DNA of 64,000 nucleotides from Trichococcus patagoniensis (lineage in GTDB: Bacteria; Bacillota; Bacilli; Lactobacillales; Aerococcaceae), in NCBI RefSeq assembly GCF_003051085.1, contig NZ_QAOM01000009.1, positions 1 to 64,000 on the forward strand, in the 5' to 3' direction. Below are positions 21,095-29,639 of this stretch, one piece after another (the stretch's first letter is position 1; each line of letters begins with the position of its first letter). The notes under the pieces were generated by a model. That model was not told where the DNA came from. It saw only the letters and a program-made list of their open reading frames with translations, and searched no databases. The position numbers and the translations under genes were made by a program.

Positions 21095-22870
21095 TCAATC
21101 GTTCATCGACTGGAGCATGTACATATCATAATAGGTTCCCCGTTTGGCAATCAGTTCTTCGTGTGTGCCTCTTTCGATGACGCGTCCTTTGTCCAACACC
21201 AGGATCAGATGGGCATCGCGAATAGTGGACAGACGGTGCGCGATTGCAATCGTCGTTCGGCCTTCCCGCATTTTCCGCATGCTTTCTTGGATCAGGAGTT
21301 CCGTTTCGGTGTCGATATTGGCCGTCGCCTCGTCAAGGATGAGCACTTTCGGATCCCGCAAAATGGTTCGGGCAAACGAAATCAATTGTCTCTCACCGCT
21401 TGAATAACTGGCTCCGCGTTCGATCACTTTTGCATGATAACCTCCCGGCAGCGACTCGATGAATGAATCGGCATGCACAAAGGCAGCCGCGCCTTCAATA
21501 TCGCGGTCGGTATAATCCTTGTTCATCAAACGGATATTATGCGAGATGTCGCCGTAGAAAAGGAAGGAGTCCTGCAGGACCAAGCCTATTCTTGAGCGGA
21601 TCTCATCGATCGGATACGTCTTGATTGATTTCCCATCAATCAGGATATCGCCTTTCTCGAAATCGTAAAAACGCAGCAAAACATTGATGATGGAACTTTT
21701 GCCGCTGCCTGTGTGGCCTACCAACGCGACGGTCTCACCCGGATTCGCTGTGAAGCTGATGTCCTTCAGCACATCCTGCTTGCCGTCATAAGAGAAGGAT
21801 ACGTTTTTGAATTCGATCCTGCCTTGGATGATCTCCAATTCCGAATCTTTGGGTTGGCTTGGTGCCAATTCGGCATTATCCAATACGCTCAGGACCCGTG
21901 AACTGGAGACGATGCCATCCTGCAGGGCGCTGAGGTTATCCATCATCATCCCCATCGGACGGAAGAAATTTTGGATGTAGGTAGTGAACGCATAGATGAC
22001 CCCCAGCTCCACGACACCATTCAACGTCTGGTAGCCAAATAACCAAAGGACGATCGCCAACGCAATTGCCTGCAACAGATTGACGACTGGCATCAACATC
22101 AAAGCGTTCATCTGAACCATCGCTACGCGCCCTTTGCTGTAATCGTCATTGATCGCATCAAATTCTGCGCGCAGACGTTTTTCTTGGCGGAACTGCTGGA
22201 TGATTGCCATGCCGGAAATCGATTCATTCAATTTCGTGTTCAGTTGGCTCAGCCTTTCGCGCATCGTGCGGTAAACGCGCGTGCTGTACTTTTGGTAATA
22301 CCAAATCAGGCCGGCCATGATTGGGACAAATACGATGAAAAGAAGGGAAATCTGCTTATCCAATGTCCACATAGCGATGAACACTGTGATGATACTGAAA
22401 ATTCCTTCTGCCAAGGCCAAAAAAACATTCCAGAATTCCTTGATGGTTTCTGTATCATTCGTGACGCGCGAAACGATCGACCCGGCCGGCGTCGTGTCAT
22501 AGTAGCGCATCCCCAATTGATTGATCTTACGGAAAACCGCATTGCGGATATTCTCAACGGTTTGTTCCGACGCCATGCTGAATATATAACGCTGCAGATA
22601 CGTGACCAACATCTTCAGCAGGACGGACCCCACATAAGCAAGCGCAAAAAGCATACTGATGTTGGTCGTGACATTGCCAACAGCCAGATAATCATCCATA
22701 TAAATTTGGATGATGCGCGGTGCAACCACATTGACCAACGACAACGCGATACTGAAAAGTAAAGCAATCAAAAATTGATAGCGGAAAGGATGGGCAAATC
22801 GGAAGATTCGTTTGACTATCCGGAGTTGTTCCTTCAATGGGATTGTTTTTGACCATACTGATCCACTCAT
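21095..22870 (-). CDS. heterodimeric ABC exporter, subunit with canonical Walker B
   Basis: A 591-residue half-transporter: six membrane helices (about 35-310) and a nucleotide-binding domain with Walker A GHTGSGKSS, signature YSSGERQLISF and Walker B VLILDEATANID. The signature deviates from LSGGQ while the catalytic Glu is intact. This is the pattern of the LmrD/BmrD-type partner in drug and lipid exporters. The ATG overlaps the stop of the upstream partner gene by four bases, so translation is coupled. The substrate cannot be told from sequence. Confidence 0.9.
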   Translation of the reverse strand: MSGSVWSKTIPLKEQLRIVKRIFRFAHPFRYQFLIALLFSIALSLVNVVAPRIIQIYMDDYLAVGNVTTNISMLFALAYVGSVLLKMLVTYLQRYIFSMASEQTVENIRNAVFRKINQLGMRYYDTTPAGSIVSRVTNDTETIKEFWNVFLALAEGIFSIITVFIAMWTLDKQISLLFIVFVPIMAGLIWYYQKYSTRVYRTMRERLSQLNTKLNESISGMAIIQQFRQEKRLRAEFDAINDDYSKGRVAMVQMNALMLMPVVNLLQAIALAIVLWLFGYQTLNGVVELGVIYAFTTYIQNFFRPMGMMMDNLSALQDGIVSSSRVLSVLDNAELAPSQPKDSELEIIQGRIEFKNVSFSYDGKQDVLKDISFTANPGETVALVGHTGSGKSSIINVLLRFYDFEKGDILIDGKSIKTYPIDEIRSRIGLVLQDSFLFYGDISHNIRLMNKDYTDRDIEGAAAFVHADSFIESLPGGYHAKVIERGASYSSGERQLISFARTILRDPKVLILDEATANIDTETELLIQESMRKMREGRTTIAIAHRLSTIRDAHLILVLDKGRVIERGTHEELIAKRGTYYDMYMLQSMND

Positions 22871-24621
22871 GCTTCATCCGCCCCTTCCAATTTGGTTTCG
22901 AGTTGTTGTTTTTCGTACATCCTGCGGTACCATCCGTCCTGTTCCATCAACTCATAATGAGTCCCGCGTTCGACGATGCGCCCTTCATCAAGGACGATGA
23001 TCTCATTTGCATGCATTACGCTGCTGATTCGATGGGCCGCAATGATCGTTGTCTGATCGGCTCTCTTTTCCTTAAGACCCGTCAGGATCGCTTCCTCCGT
23101 CTTCGCGTCCACCGCGGATAAGGAATCATCCAGGATGAGTAGCTCAGGTTCAGTCACCAAAGCCCGCGCAATCGCTATCCGCTGTTTTTGTCCACCGGAT
23201 AAGGAAACGCCTCTTTCACCGACCAAGGTATCGTAGCCATCCGGAAAACCGAGGATATCCTGATGGATGGCAGTCAAGCGCGCTGCCTCTTCAACCTGTT
23301 GCTGGCTGAGGGAGGGATCAGCGAAACGGATGTTTTCCCTGACATCTGAAGAGAACAGGAAGTTGTCTTGGGGAACGTAACCGATTCCGCTCAGCAATGC
23401 ATCCAATGAATAATCACGGATATCGATCCCGTTGTAGTTGATGCTGCCGGCATATTGGTCATACTCACGCAACAGCAGACGGAAAATCGTACTTTTGCCC
23501 GATCCGGTTCTGCCGACAATCCCTAACGTTTGTCCCCGCTCCAAATGGAAACCGACGTCCCGGAGGCTGATTTCTGCGCTGTTCGGATAGCCGAAAGAGG
23601 ATACCTGAAAATCCAAATCGCCTGTAACCGGAGTCCGGATAGCATCCTTCTGCTCCTGAATCGTTGATTTTTCCTTCAGGAGCTCATCGATCCTGCTGTA
23701 ACTGGCACTGCCTCGTTCCAGTACATTGAACAATCTGCCCACTGCCAACATCGGCCATGCCATCATTCCGATATAACTGAAGAACGAAACCAGCTGACCG
23801 ATACTGATGCTGCCCTCCACGACAAAACGGCCACCAAAGATGATTGTCAATGCAAAAGAAAGCCCCAAAATAAGTTGGATCGCCGGATCAAACAAAGCAT
23901 CGACCAAATAGACAGCTTTATTTTTCACGACGACATCCTTCGTCATCGCTTCAAAATCATGTATATCCTCTTCTTCTTCGCCAAACGTCTTGATGACCTT
24001 CACGCCGGATACACTCTCCTGCGTTTTATCATTCAGATTAGAGAAAGCAGCTTGTGCCTTGCGGAAACGCTTGTGCATCTTCTGTCCGAGGATCCTCGAC
24101 ACCAGCGTCAAAGCTGGCAACGGAATCATGGCGATGAGCGTCAAGCGCCAATCGATCAAGAAGAACATTGTGAAAAGCGTGATCCCGCCTGAAGAAATCG
24201 AATCCGCCAATGTCAGGATGCCTGCTCCCGCGACCATCCTGATCGCATTTAAGTCATTCGTCGCATGCGCCATCAGATCGCCAGTTCTGTATTTCTGGAA
24301 AAAGATAGCGTCCATTTCGGTGAAATGTTTGAACAATCGTGAACGCAGTATCTTTTCCAGTTCTGCTGAAGTGCCCCAAATCTTCATCCGCCAAATATAA
24401 CGGAAAAGGTACTGCAGGATGCCCGCAATCAATATGATCGCTGACCACTTCCACAAAGAAGCCATCGTTAGGGTCCCTAAGGCAATTTCATCGATGATGA
24501 TTCCGACAACGCGCGGCGAAACAACCTGAAGTATAGCCACAATGATCAGGAAAAAGACGCCCACAAAATACGATTTCCATTCTTGACGGAAAAACCAACT
24601 CAATTTTTTGAAAATACTCAC
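22867..24621 (-). CDS. heterodimeric ABC exporter, subunit with degenerate Walker B
   Basis: A 584-residue half-transporter with an N-terminal membrane domain and an NBD with Walker A GRTGSGKST, canonical signature LSGGQKQRIA, but Walker B LLILDDSLSAVD. Asp replaces the catalytic Glu. Paired with the next gene, the two NBDs would form one competent and one degenerate ATP site, as known for LmrCD, BmrCD and TM287/288. This is the LmrC/BmrC-like half. The GTG at 24621 is chosen because AAGGGAG lies eight bases before it. A hairpin separates it from yneF upstream. Confidence 0.9.
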   Translation of the reverse strand: MSIFKKLSWFFRQEWKSYFVGVFFLIIVAILQVVSPRVVGIIIDEIALGTLTMASLWKWSAIILIAGILQYLFRYIWRMKIWGTSAELEKILRSRLFKHFTEMDAIFFQKYRTGDLMAHATNDLNAIRMVAGAGILTLADSISSGGITLFTMFFLIDWRLTLIAMIPLPALTLVSRILGQKMHKRFRKAQAAFSNLNDKTQESVSGVKVIKTFGEEEEDIHDFEAMTKDVVVKNKAVYLVDALFDPAIQLILGLSFALTIIFGGRFVVEGSISIGQLVSFFSYIGMMAWPMLAVGRLFNVLERGSASYSRIDELLKEKSTIQEQKDAIRTPVTGDLDFQVSSFGYPNSAEISLRDVGFHLERGQTLGIVGRTGSGKSTIFRLLLREYDQYAGSINYNGIDIRDYSLDALLSGIGYVPQDNFLFSSDVRENIRFADPSLSQQQVEEAARLTAIHQDILGFPDGYDTLVGERGVSLSGGQKQRIAIARALVTEPELLILDDSLSAVDAKTEEAILTGLKEKRADQTTIIAAHRISSVMHANEIIVLDEGRIVERGTHYELMEQDGWYRRMYEKQQLETKLEGADEA

Positions 24622-24659
24622 GTATATTACTCCCTTCTTACCTGTATTCAGACAAAATA

Positions 24660-24689
24660 AAAATGTGGAACCGGAGAGATCCACATTTT
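24660..24689 (-). terminator. hairpin terminator after yneF
   Basis: A perfect 10-bp stem (24660-24669 with 24680-24689) with T-rich sequence downstream on the minus strand, between yneF and the exporter genes. Confidence 0.65.
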
Positions 24690-24707
24690 GTATATTATTT
24701 CATTAGT

Positions 24708-24938
24708 CTATTTCTTTTTCTTTGTTGATTGTGCTTTCATAGAAGCCAAAATCTGTTTTACTTTTCTTTCGGATGGTTTTTGACCCATCTGCATCATCAT
24801 AGAACGCAACATTTCTTCATTGATCGGTGGATTTTCTTCAAAATATTTTACCATATAACGTCTTGCAAGGAAAAATCCGCCAACCGCGCCTATTACTATT
24901 CCCAAAATGACCATCATTACCCATGCTGTTGTTGACAC
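24708..24938 (-). CDS. yneF: YneF family (UPF0154) small membrane protein
   Basis: A 76-residue protein with one N-terminal membrane helix (TTAWVMMVILGIVIGAVGGF), then a cytoplasmic helical part with MQMGQKPSERKVKQIL and a Lys-rich end, which is the UPF0154 pattern. Its function is unknown. The GTG at 24938 is chosen because a GGGGG ribosome binding site is eight bases upstream. It is divergent from lexA. In Bacillus the lexA region also holds yneA, yneB, ynzC and tkt before yneF, and these are missing here. Confidence 0.9.
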   Translation of the reverse strand: MSTTAWVMMVILGIVIGAVGGFFLARRYMVKYFEENPPINEEMLRSMMMQMGQKPSERKVKQILASMKAQSTKKKK

Positions 24939-25103
24939 GTATTCATCCCCCTTTCCAAAGCATTCATTCATTAATTGTACTAAAGATTATGAGAAAAAGA
25001 AATAGCAATCACGGATAAATTTAGCGATTTTTCGAAAACGCTTCGGCTGTTGCCGGTTCCGGGACAATTTTGAACCTATTCTTGCGTCATCCCCAAGATT
25101 ATG

Positions 25104-25143
25104 CGAACATCTGTTTGATTTTTTGGATGATTAATGGTATCCT
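25104..25143 (+). promoter_or_regulatory. lexA promoter with LexA-binding SOS box
   Basis: The 14-mer CGAACATCTGTTTG (25104-25117) fits the Gram-positive SOS box CGAACRNRYGTTYG at all but one position. It overlaps a -35 TTGATT (25115-25120), which is 17 bases from a -10 TATCCT (25138-25143). LexA bound here would block its own transcription. Confidence 0.8.
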
Positions 25144-25180
25144 AAACTTATAAATATAGGATTACGGAGATGATGATCTC

Positions 25181-25804
25181 ATGGTTAAAAATAAAGATTC
25201 ACGCCAAGTTGAAGTACTTCAATACATTTATGAAGAAGTCCAAGAAAAAGGCTATCCGCCAACCGTTAGGGAAATCGGGAATGCAGTCAAACTTTCCTCA
25301 ACATCTACAGTGCACGGCCATCTGTCGCGGCTTGAAAAAAATGGCTTCATCCAACGCGACCCGACAAAACCCCGCGCGATCGAACTGACTCAAGCGGGTC
25401 TGGACAAACTCGGGATCATGTCGGATAAAATGCCGTTATTGGGTACCGTCACAGCCGGAGCTCCCATCCTGGCTATCGAAGAAGCAACAGATTATTTCCC
25501 GGTTCCGCCGGATCTGAAATCCGCTTCCGGAAGCTTGTTTATGCTGAAAATCCGCGGAGAAAGCATGATCGACGCCGGCATCTTCGATGGCGACTCAGTC
25601 ATCATCAGAAAACAAGCCACTGCTGAAAACGGCGATATCGTCATAGCCATGACGGATGATGATGAAGCGACCTGCAAACGATTCTATAAAGAAAACAACT
25701 ACTATCGCCTGCAACCGGAAAATGCGAGCATGGATCCGATCATCCTCGATTCTGTCATCATTCTGGGGAAAGTAGTCGGTCTGTACCGGAACCACATCAT
25801 ATGA
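25181..25804 (+). CDS. lexA: SOS repressor LexA
   Basis: A 207-residue repressor-protease. The N-terminal winged helix-turn-helix includes [20 protein letters not shown] (27-46). The self-cleavage bond is A92-G93 in VTAGAPI. The catalytic dyad is S128 (GESMIDAGI) and K166 (ATCKRF). It represses DNA-damage genes until RecA filaments trigger cleavage. A SOS box overlaps its promoter, indicating autoregulation. It ends at a perfect terminator. Confidence 0.98.
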   Translation: MVKNKDSRQVEVLQYIYEEVQEKGYPPTVREIGNAVKLSSTSTVHGHLSRLEKNGFIQRDPTKPRAIELTQAGLDKLGIMSDKMPLLGTVTAGAPILAIEEATDYFPVPPDLKSASGSLFMLKIRGESMIDAGIFDGDSVIIRKQATAENGDIVIAMTDDDEATCKRFYKENNYYRLQPENASMDPIILDSVIILGKVVGLYRNHII

Positions 25805-25826
25805 CGGATATTCACCCGTCTGCCGC

Positions 25827-25857
25827 AAAAAGGCTGCCAACTACTGGCAGCCTTTTT
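25827..25857. terminator. bidirectional intrinsic terminator (lexA and apt)
   Basis: A perfect 9-bp stem (25831-25839 with 25845-25853) with flanking A and T runs lies between the convergent lexA and apt genes. Confidence 0.9.
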
Positions 25858-25891
25858 GCATGTGTATCCATATTTGGATTGTTTATTAAGC

Positions 25892-26404
25892 TTAGTATTC
25901 CATCAGTGTGAAGATGTCATACCCTTGAACTAAGTCACGGCCTTTTAAATCCAGCAACTCGATCAGGAATGCCAACCCGACGACTTCTCCGCCTAATTTT
26001 TCCACCAATTCGATGGTTGCGGCTGTAGTGCCACCAGTGGCCAACAAATCATCGCATACCAATACTTTGTCACCAGGCAAGATGGCATCTTTATGCAATT
26101 GCAGCGTTGCTTTTCCGTATTCCAGTCCGTAGGATACTTCCACTGTTTCACGCGGCAATTTGCCTTTTTTGCGGGCCATTGCGAATCCGCAGCCTAATTC
26201 AACAGCGACCGGACAGCCGACCATAAACCCACGCGCTTCGGGTCCGACTACTTTATCGACATTCAAGTCCTGGGCATATTTCACAATCTCTTTGATCGAA
26301 TAGCGGTAAGCCTCTCCATTCGCCATCAGGGGTGAAATATCTCGGAAAACGATGCCTTGCTCCGGGAAATCTTTGACATCATCAATATATTGTTTCAAAT
26401 CCAT
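25892..26404 (-). CDS. apt: adenine phosphoribosyltransferase
   Basis: A 170-residue purine salvage enzyme converting adenine and PRPP to AMP. Visible are [12 protein letters not shown], the flexible loop with RKKGKLP and the PRPP motif [22 protein letters not shown] lies eight bases before the ATG. It follows recJ by 16 bp, and recJ-apt (often followed by rel) is a standard Firmicute cluster. Confidence 0.98.
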   Translation of the reverse strand: MDLKQYIDDVKDFPEQGIVFRDISPLMANGEAYRYSIKEIVKYAQDLNVDKVVGPEARGFMVGCPVAVELGCGFAMARKKGKLPRETVEVSYGLEYGKATLQLHKDAILPGDKVLVCDDLLATGGTTAATIELVEKLGGEVVGLAFLIELLDLKGRDLVQGYDIFTLMEY

Positions 26405-26420
26405 TTTGTGTTCCTCCTAA

Positions 26421-28751
26421 TTATTGTGCCATCATCTGTTCATTCAACCATTTCGTCAACTGCGAAAACGGGCTGTAGATGAATACCTTCTCAGCTTCCA
26501 TTTTCTGCAGGCGATCTTTGTATACCTGGGTGTCGTCCAAAGCCCTTTTGACAGGGTTTTTGACCTCATTGATGAAACCATTGTCTATTGTAACAAATCC
26601 CGCCTCCAAAAACACTTGAATCATAAAAATGGCAAGATTTTTTTTGATTTTTAAGTATTTTGCTAAGGCATCTAACCGATTTCTCACATCGATATCCTTA
26701 TGGGAACGGATATATTGGTAGAACTTTGCAAACTGGTCTTTAGGAGGGATTCCGTCTGCGTAAACGCTATTTGATTCATGAGATACGACATACACATTTT
26801 CGAACTGATTGCTCTTCAAAAGATCAGCCAACAAGCCCATCTTCAAAGGACATTCGAAAAGCACCAGGTTGCTGGCGCTGACATCCTGCAACGCGTCCGC
26901 TGTATTGTCAGTGAGCAACGCGGCGTTCGAACTGTTCGGGATGCGCTCATAAAATTGTTTCATGATGCCGGAAGTCGAAAACAGATACAAGGCATCTTCC
27001 ACAGCCAATACCGATTCTTGGATGACCGAACTCCTTTTGTCGAAAAACTGGACATGTTTGTTTTTGATGTCCTTCAGCTGCAGTTGCGGTTTCGCGCTGT
27101 CCCGCCAAACGTTAATTGAAAGCTCCCCGATGAGGGAAACGACATCCGCCTCGTTCAAGTGGTTGCTGATGCTCCCCTTGTTGAAGCCGATCACGTCCAG
27201 AAAGAGGTTTTTGTCCTTGAGTTTGAACTTCAGATGCTTGTTGTCGGCACCGATCTGTCTGATGTCTGTCAAAGGCACATTTTGGAAGCCGAATATCGGC
27301 TTTGTATTATCGGTTCCATAAGGTTTAAGCAATTCCAATTCCTTCAAAAACGGAAGCGTGACATCGGCAAGCGGCAGCATGGCGTCGATGTAAATGGATT
27401 CGCCCGACACGATGGCATCGTGATAAAGAGCCGCATAGCTGTTGATCTTTTCAGTGAAGGCTGACAAATCTGCAGCGGGAAGGCTCATGCCTGCTGCCAT
27501 TTTGTGCCCTCCGAACTTGGTGAGAAGGTCTTTTGAATCGGTCAACGCAGTATACATATCCAACGCTTCCGTGCTGCGGGCCGATCCTTTCGCGATGCCG
27601 GTTTTTTCGTCGATGCGGAACAAGATTGTCGGGCGCCCGAATTCCTCGACCAGTTTGCTGGCCACGATACCGAGAACACCCTCATGCCAATTCTTGCCGG
27701 CCAGCACGACAACATCCGGCATGCTGTCGTTCTTCGCCAGTTCGGCACTGGCTTCTTCATGGATGGATTGGACAATACCCTGTCTCTCAACGTTCTTCTC
27801 CTGTATGTACGCAACCAGTTCAGCTATTTTTTCTTCGTCGAATGACAGCATCAGTTCAGCTCCCGGACCCGCATCCTCCAACCGACCGACAGCATTCAAA
27901 CGCGGACCGATGATGAAACCGATGCTTTCCTCGTCCAAATTGGCCACATCTATTCCCGCGGCTTCCATCAACGCAGCCAAACCGAGTCGATGCGTTTGTT
28001 TCATGACTTGCAGTCCCTGCTTCACGATCCAGCGATTCTCGCCTGTCAAACTGACCAGGTCCGCAACCGTACCGATAGCGGCCAGATCAAGCGATTCGTA
28101 TGGCATTTCACCCAGCAGGGCCGCCGCAATTTTCAAGGCGACGCCAGCTCCGGAAAGATCCGGGAAAGGATAGGATCCTGCCGGATGTTTCGGGTGGATG
28201 ATGGCATATGCATCCGGTAAGGCGTCTGGCAATTCGTGATGGTCGGAAACAATGACATCCACCCCCATTTTTTTCGCCATCGCTATCGGCTCATGGCCGG
28301 AAACCCCGTTATCGCATGTCAGGATCAGTTGCGCCCCGTTTTCGATCAATTTCTTGAACGCAGCCGCATTCGGACCATAACCGTCAGTGAAGCGGTTCGG
28401 CAAATAATAGCCGACATTGCCGCCCAATACTTCGATCGTTTCCACAAGAATGCTTGTGCTTGTGATGCCATCCGCGTCATAGTCTCCATATACAACGATT
28501 TCTTCTCCCGCTTCAATGGCTTCAGTCAAACGATGAATCGCTTTATCCATATCGTGCAGCAGATACGGATCATGGAATTCCATTTCGGCGCCATCAATGA
28601 AAGCTTTGATCTGTTCTTTTGTTTCCAATCCTCGCTGCATGCAAAGCGCGACGAATTTTTCTGATAAACCTGCAGCCTGACTGATTTCCTTGCATACAGA
28701 ATCATCAATTTCTGATTTGCGTATTTTCCAATTCATCTTTGACGATAACAA
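26421..28751 (-). CDS. recJ: single-stranded-DNA-specific exonuclease RecJ
   Basis: A 776-residue 5'-3' exonuclease of the DHH family acting in recombination and mismatch or base-excision repair. It shows VVYGDYDADGITST near residue 85, VSDHHELPDA, a DHHA1 region with RSTEALDMYTAL and FGGHKMAAGMSL, an OB-fold and the C-terminal extension common in Firmicutes. The TTG at 28751 is preferred because AGGAG lies eight bases upstream. An ATG five codons later is possible. A strong terminator-like hairpin (28810-28843) lies just upstream. Confidence 0.97.
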   Translation of the reverse strand: MLSSKMNWKIRKSEIDDSVCKEISQAAGLSEKFVALCMQRGLETKEQIKAFIDGAEMEFHDPYLLHDMDKAIHRLTEAIEAGEEIVVYGDYDADGITSTSILVETIEVLGGNVGYYLPNRFTDGYGPNAAAFKKLIENGAQLILTCDNGVSGHEPIAMAKKMGVDVIVSDHHELPDALPDAYAIIHPKHPAGSYPFPDLSGAGVALKIAAALLGEMPYESLDLAAIGTVADLVSLTGENRWIVKQGLQVMKQTHRLGLAALMEAAGIDVANLDEESIGFIIGPRLNAVGRLEDAGPGAELMLSFDEEKIAELVAYIQEKNVERQGIVQSIHEEASAELAKNDSMPDVVVLAGKNWHEGVLGIVASKLVEEFGRPTILFRIDEKTGIAKGSARSTEALDMYTALTDSKDLLTKFGGHKMAAGMSLPAADLSAFTEKINSYAALYHDAIVSGESIYIDAMLPLADVTLPFLKELELLKPYGTDNTKPIFGFQNVPLTDIRQIGADNKHLKFKLKDKNLFLDVIGFNKGSISNHLNEADVVSLIGELSINVWRDSAKPQLQLKDIKNKHVQFFDKRSSVIQESVLAVEDALYLFSTSGIMKQFYERIPNSSNAALLTDNTADALQDVSASNLVLFECPLKMGLLADLLKSNQFENVYVVSHESNSVYADGIPPKDQFAKFYQYIRSHKDIDVRNRLDALAKYLKIKKNLAIFMIQVFLEAGFVTIDNGFINEVKNPVKRALDDTQVYKDRLQKMEAEKVFIYSPFSQLTKWLNEQMMAQ

Positions 28752-28809
28752 TTTACCGACTCCTAACTATTTAAACTGTACAGGCGCACAGAGGCTCCCA
28801 CTAATCCAA

Positions 28810-28843
28810 AAAAGACTAGAAGCAGAACTCGTTCTAGTCTTTT
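28810..28843 (-). terminator. strong intrinsic terminator upstream of recJ
   Basis: A perfect 12-bp stem (28810-28821 with 28832-28843) with a 10-base loop is followed by a T run on the minus strand. It lies about 60 bp before recJ, so it ends a transcript from the lapA side or attenuates recJ. Confidence 0.85.
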
Positions 28844-28861
28844 CTTTGCAACTGAAAGTGA

Positions 28862-28975
28862 CAGATCAGGTAGATCTGCCCCTCTATTTTCAACATATAG
28901 GAATTTATAAAATTTTCCAGAGTGAAAAGTGCATCACCATAGGTGTTTCACAATTTTGCAAAATGTTTCATGCAC
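28862..28975 (-). other. structured non-coding segment with several hairpins
   Basis: 28862-28878 is a 6-bp hairpin (CAGATC/GATCTG). 28929-28975 is closed by GTGCAT (28929-28934) with ATGCAC (28970-28975) and contains a CACC/GGTG hairpin (28935-28945) and a 12-base palindrome ATTTTGCAAAAT (28953-28964), so it could fold as a three-way junction. No open frame with codon character is seen. This is part of the 359-bp gap between lapA and recJ. Its function is unknown. Confidence 0.4.
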
Positions 28976-28990
28976 CTAAAAAGATGTCCA

Positions 28991-29102
28991 GCTTCACGGG
29001 TTAGCCCTTCGGAAATTAGATAAATCTGTCCTATTGCGCTCTTCGATGCTCAGTCGGACAGATTTCCTAAATTTCTTTCAGGGCTGAACGAACCCGTTCA
29101 GC
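28991..29102 (-). repeat. 112-bp imperfect inverted repeat after lapA
   Basis: Four successive blocks pair in nested order: 28996-29002 with 29091-29097, 29003-29008 with 29080-29085, 29012-29017 with 29070-29075 and 29022-29031 with 29056-29065. The ends GCT/AGC also pair. A central loop of about 24 bases remains. A TTTTT run follows within ten bases on the minus strand. It could be an oversized lapA terminator, a structured RNA or a MITE-like palindrome. Confidence 0.6.
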
Positions 29103-29110
29103 ATTTCTTA

Positions 29111-29521
29111 TCAAACACCGCTTGGCTGATTCGGGCTTCCCCCAGTAAACTTCTTGATCAATTCTTCTTCAAGCGAATTGATTTTGTTGTCTTTCTGAAT
29201 CAATTCCGTCCGCAGATCGGCGATTTGCTGTTCATAAGCGACTTTTGCTGCATCGACTGCTTTTTGGATTTCTTTCCCTTTTGTATCGATTTCAGCGCGC
29301 ATCTGTTTGAATTCCTTGTTCTTCTTCGTTGCACTGCCTGTCGCAACCAACAAGGTGATGAGCGAGCCCATCAGGAGAGAAACCAGGATGACGATGATAA
29401 GGGGTCCATCCACAACAGCGAAACCAAAATTGACCGGCACAGAATCGACATTGAAAACGGCAAACAACACAATGATGATGATCAAAATAATGCCCGCTAC
29501 TAATCTCCATTGATTTTTCAT
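29111..29521 (-). CDS. LapA-domain (DUF1049) membrane protein
   Basis: About 136 residues. Two closely spaced hydrophobic helices (VAGIILIIIIVLFAVFNVDS and LIIVILVSLLMGSLITLLVA) with VPVNFGF between them are the LapA/DUF1049 pattern. A coiled-coil tail follows (AYEQQIADLRTELIQKDNKI). Family members are small inner-membrane proteins of unclear role in Gram-positives. The start is uncertain: ATG 29521 fits the family, and ATG 29539, six codons upstream, has an equally weak ribosome binding site. Downstream lies the structured gap before recJ. Confidence 0.8.
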   Translation of the reverse strand: MKNQWRLVAGIILIIIIVLFAVFNVDSVPVNFGFAVVDGPLIIVILVSLLMGSLITLLVATGSATKKNKEFKQMRAEIDTKGKEIQKAVDAAKVAYEQQIADLRTELIQKDNKINSLEEELIKKFTGGSPNQPSGV

Positions 29522-29639
29522 TACAATCGCCCCACTCATTTTGATATTTCTCACCCTTATTATCATCTTTTTGCCGATGCATAGTCAACTTGCAACACTT
29601 ATCAACGAAATGATTCTCAGGTGAGCAAGCTTCCTGCGA

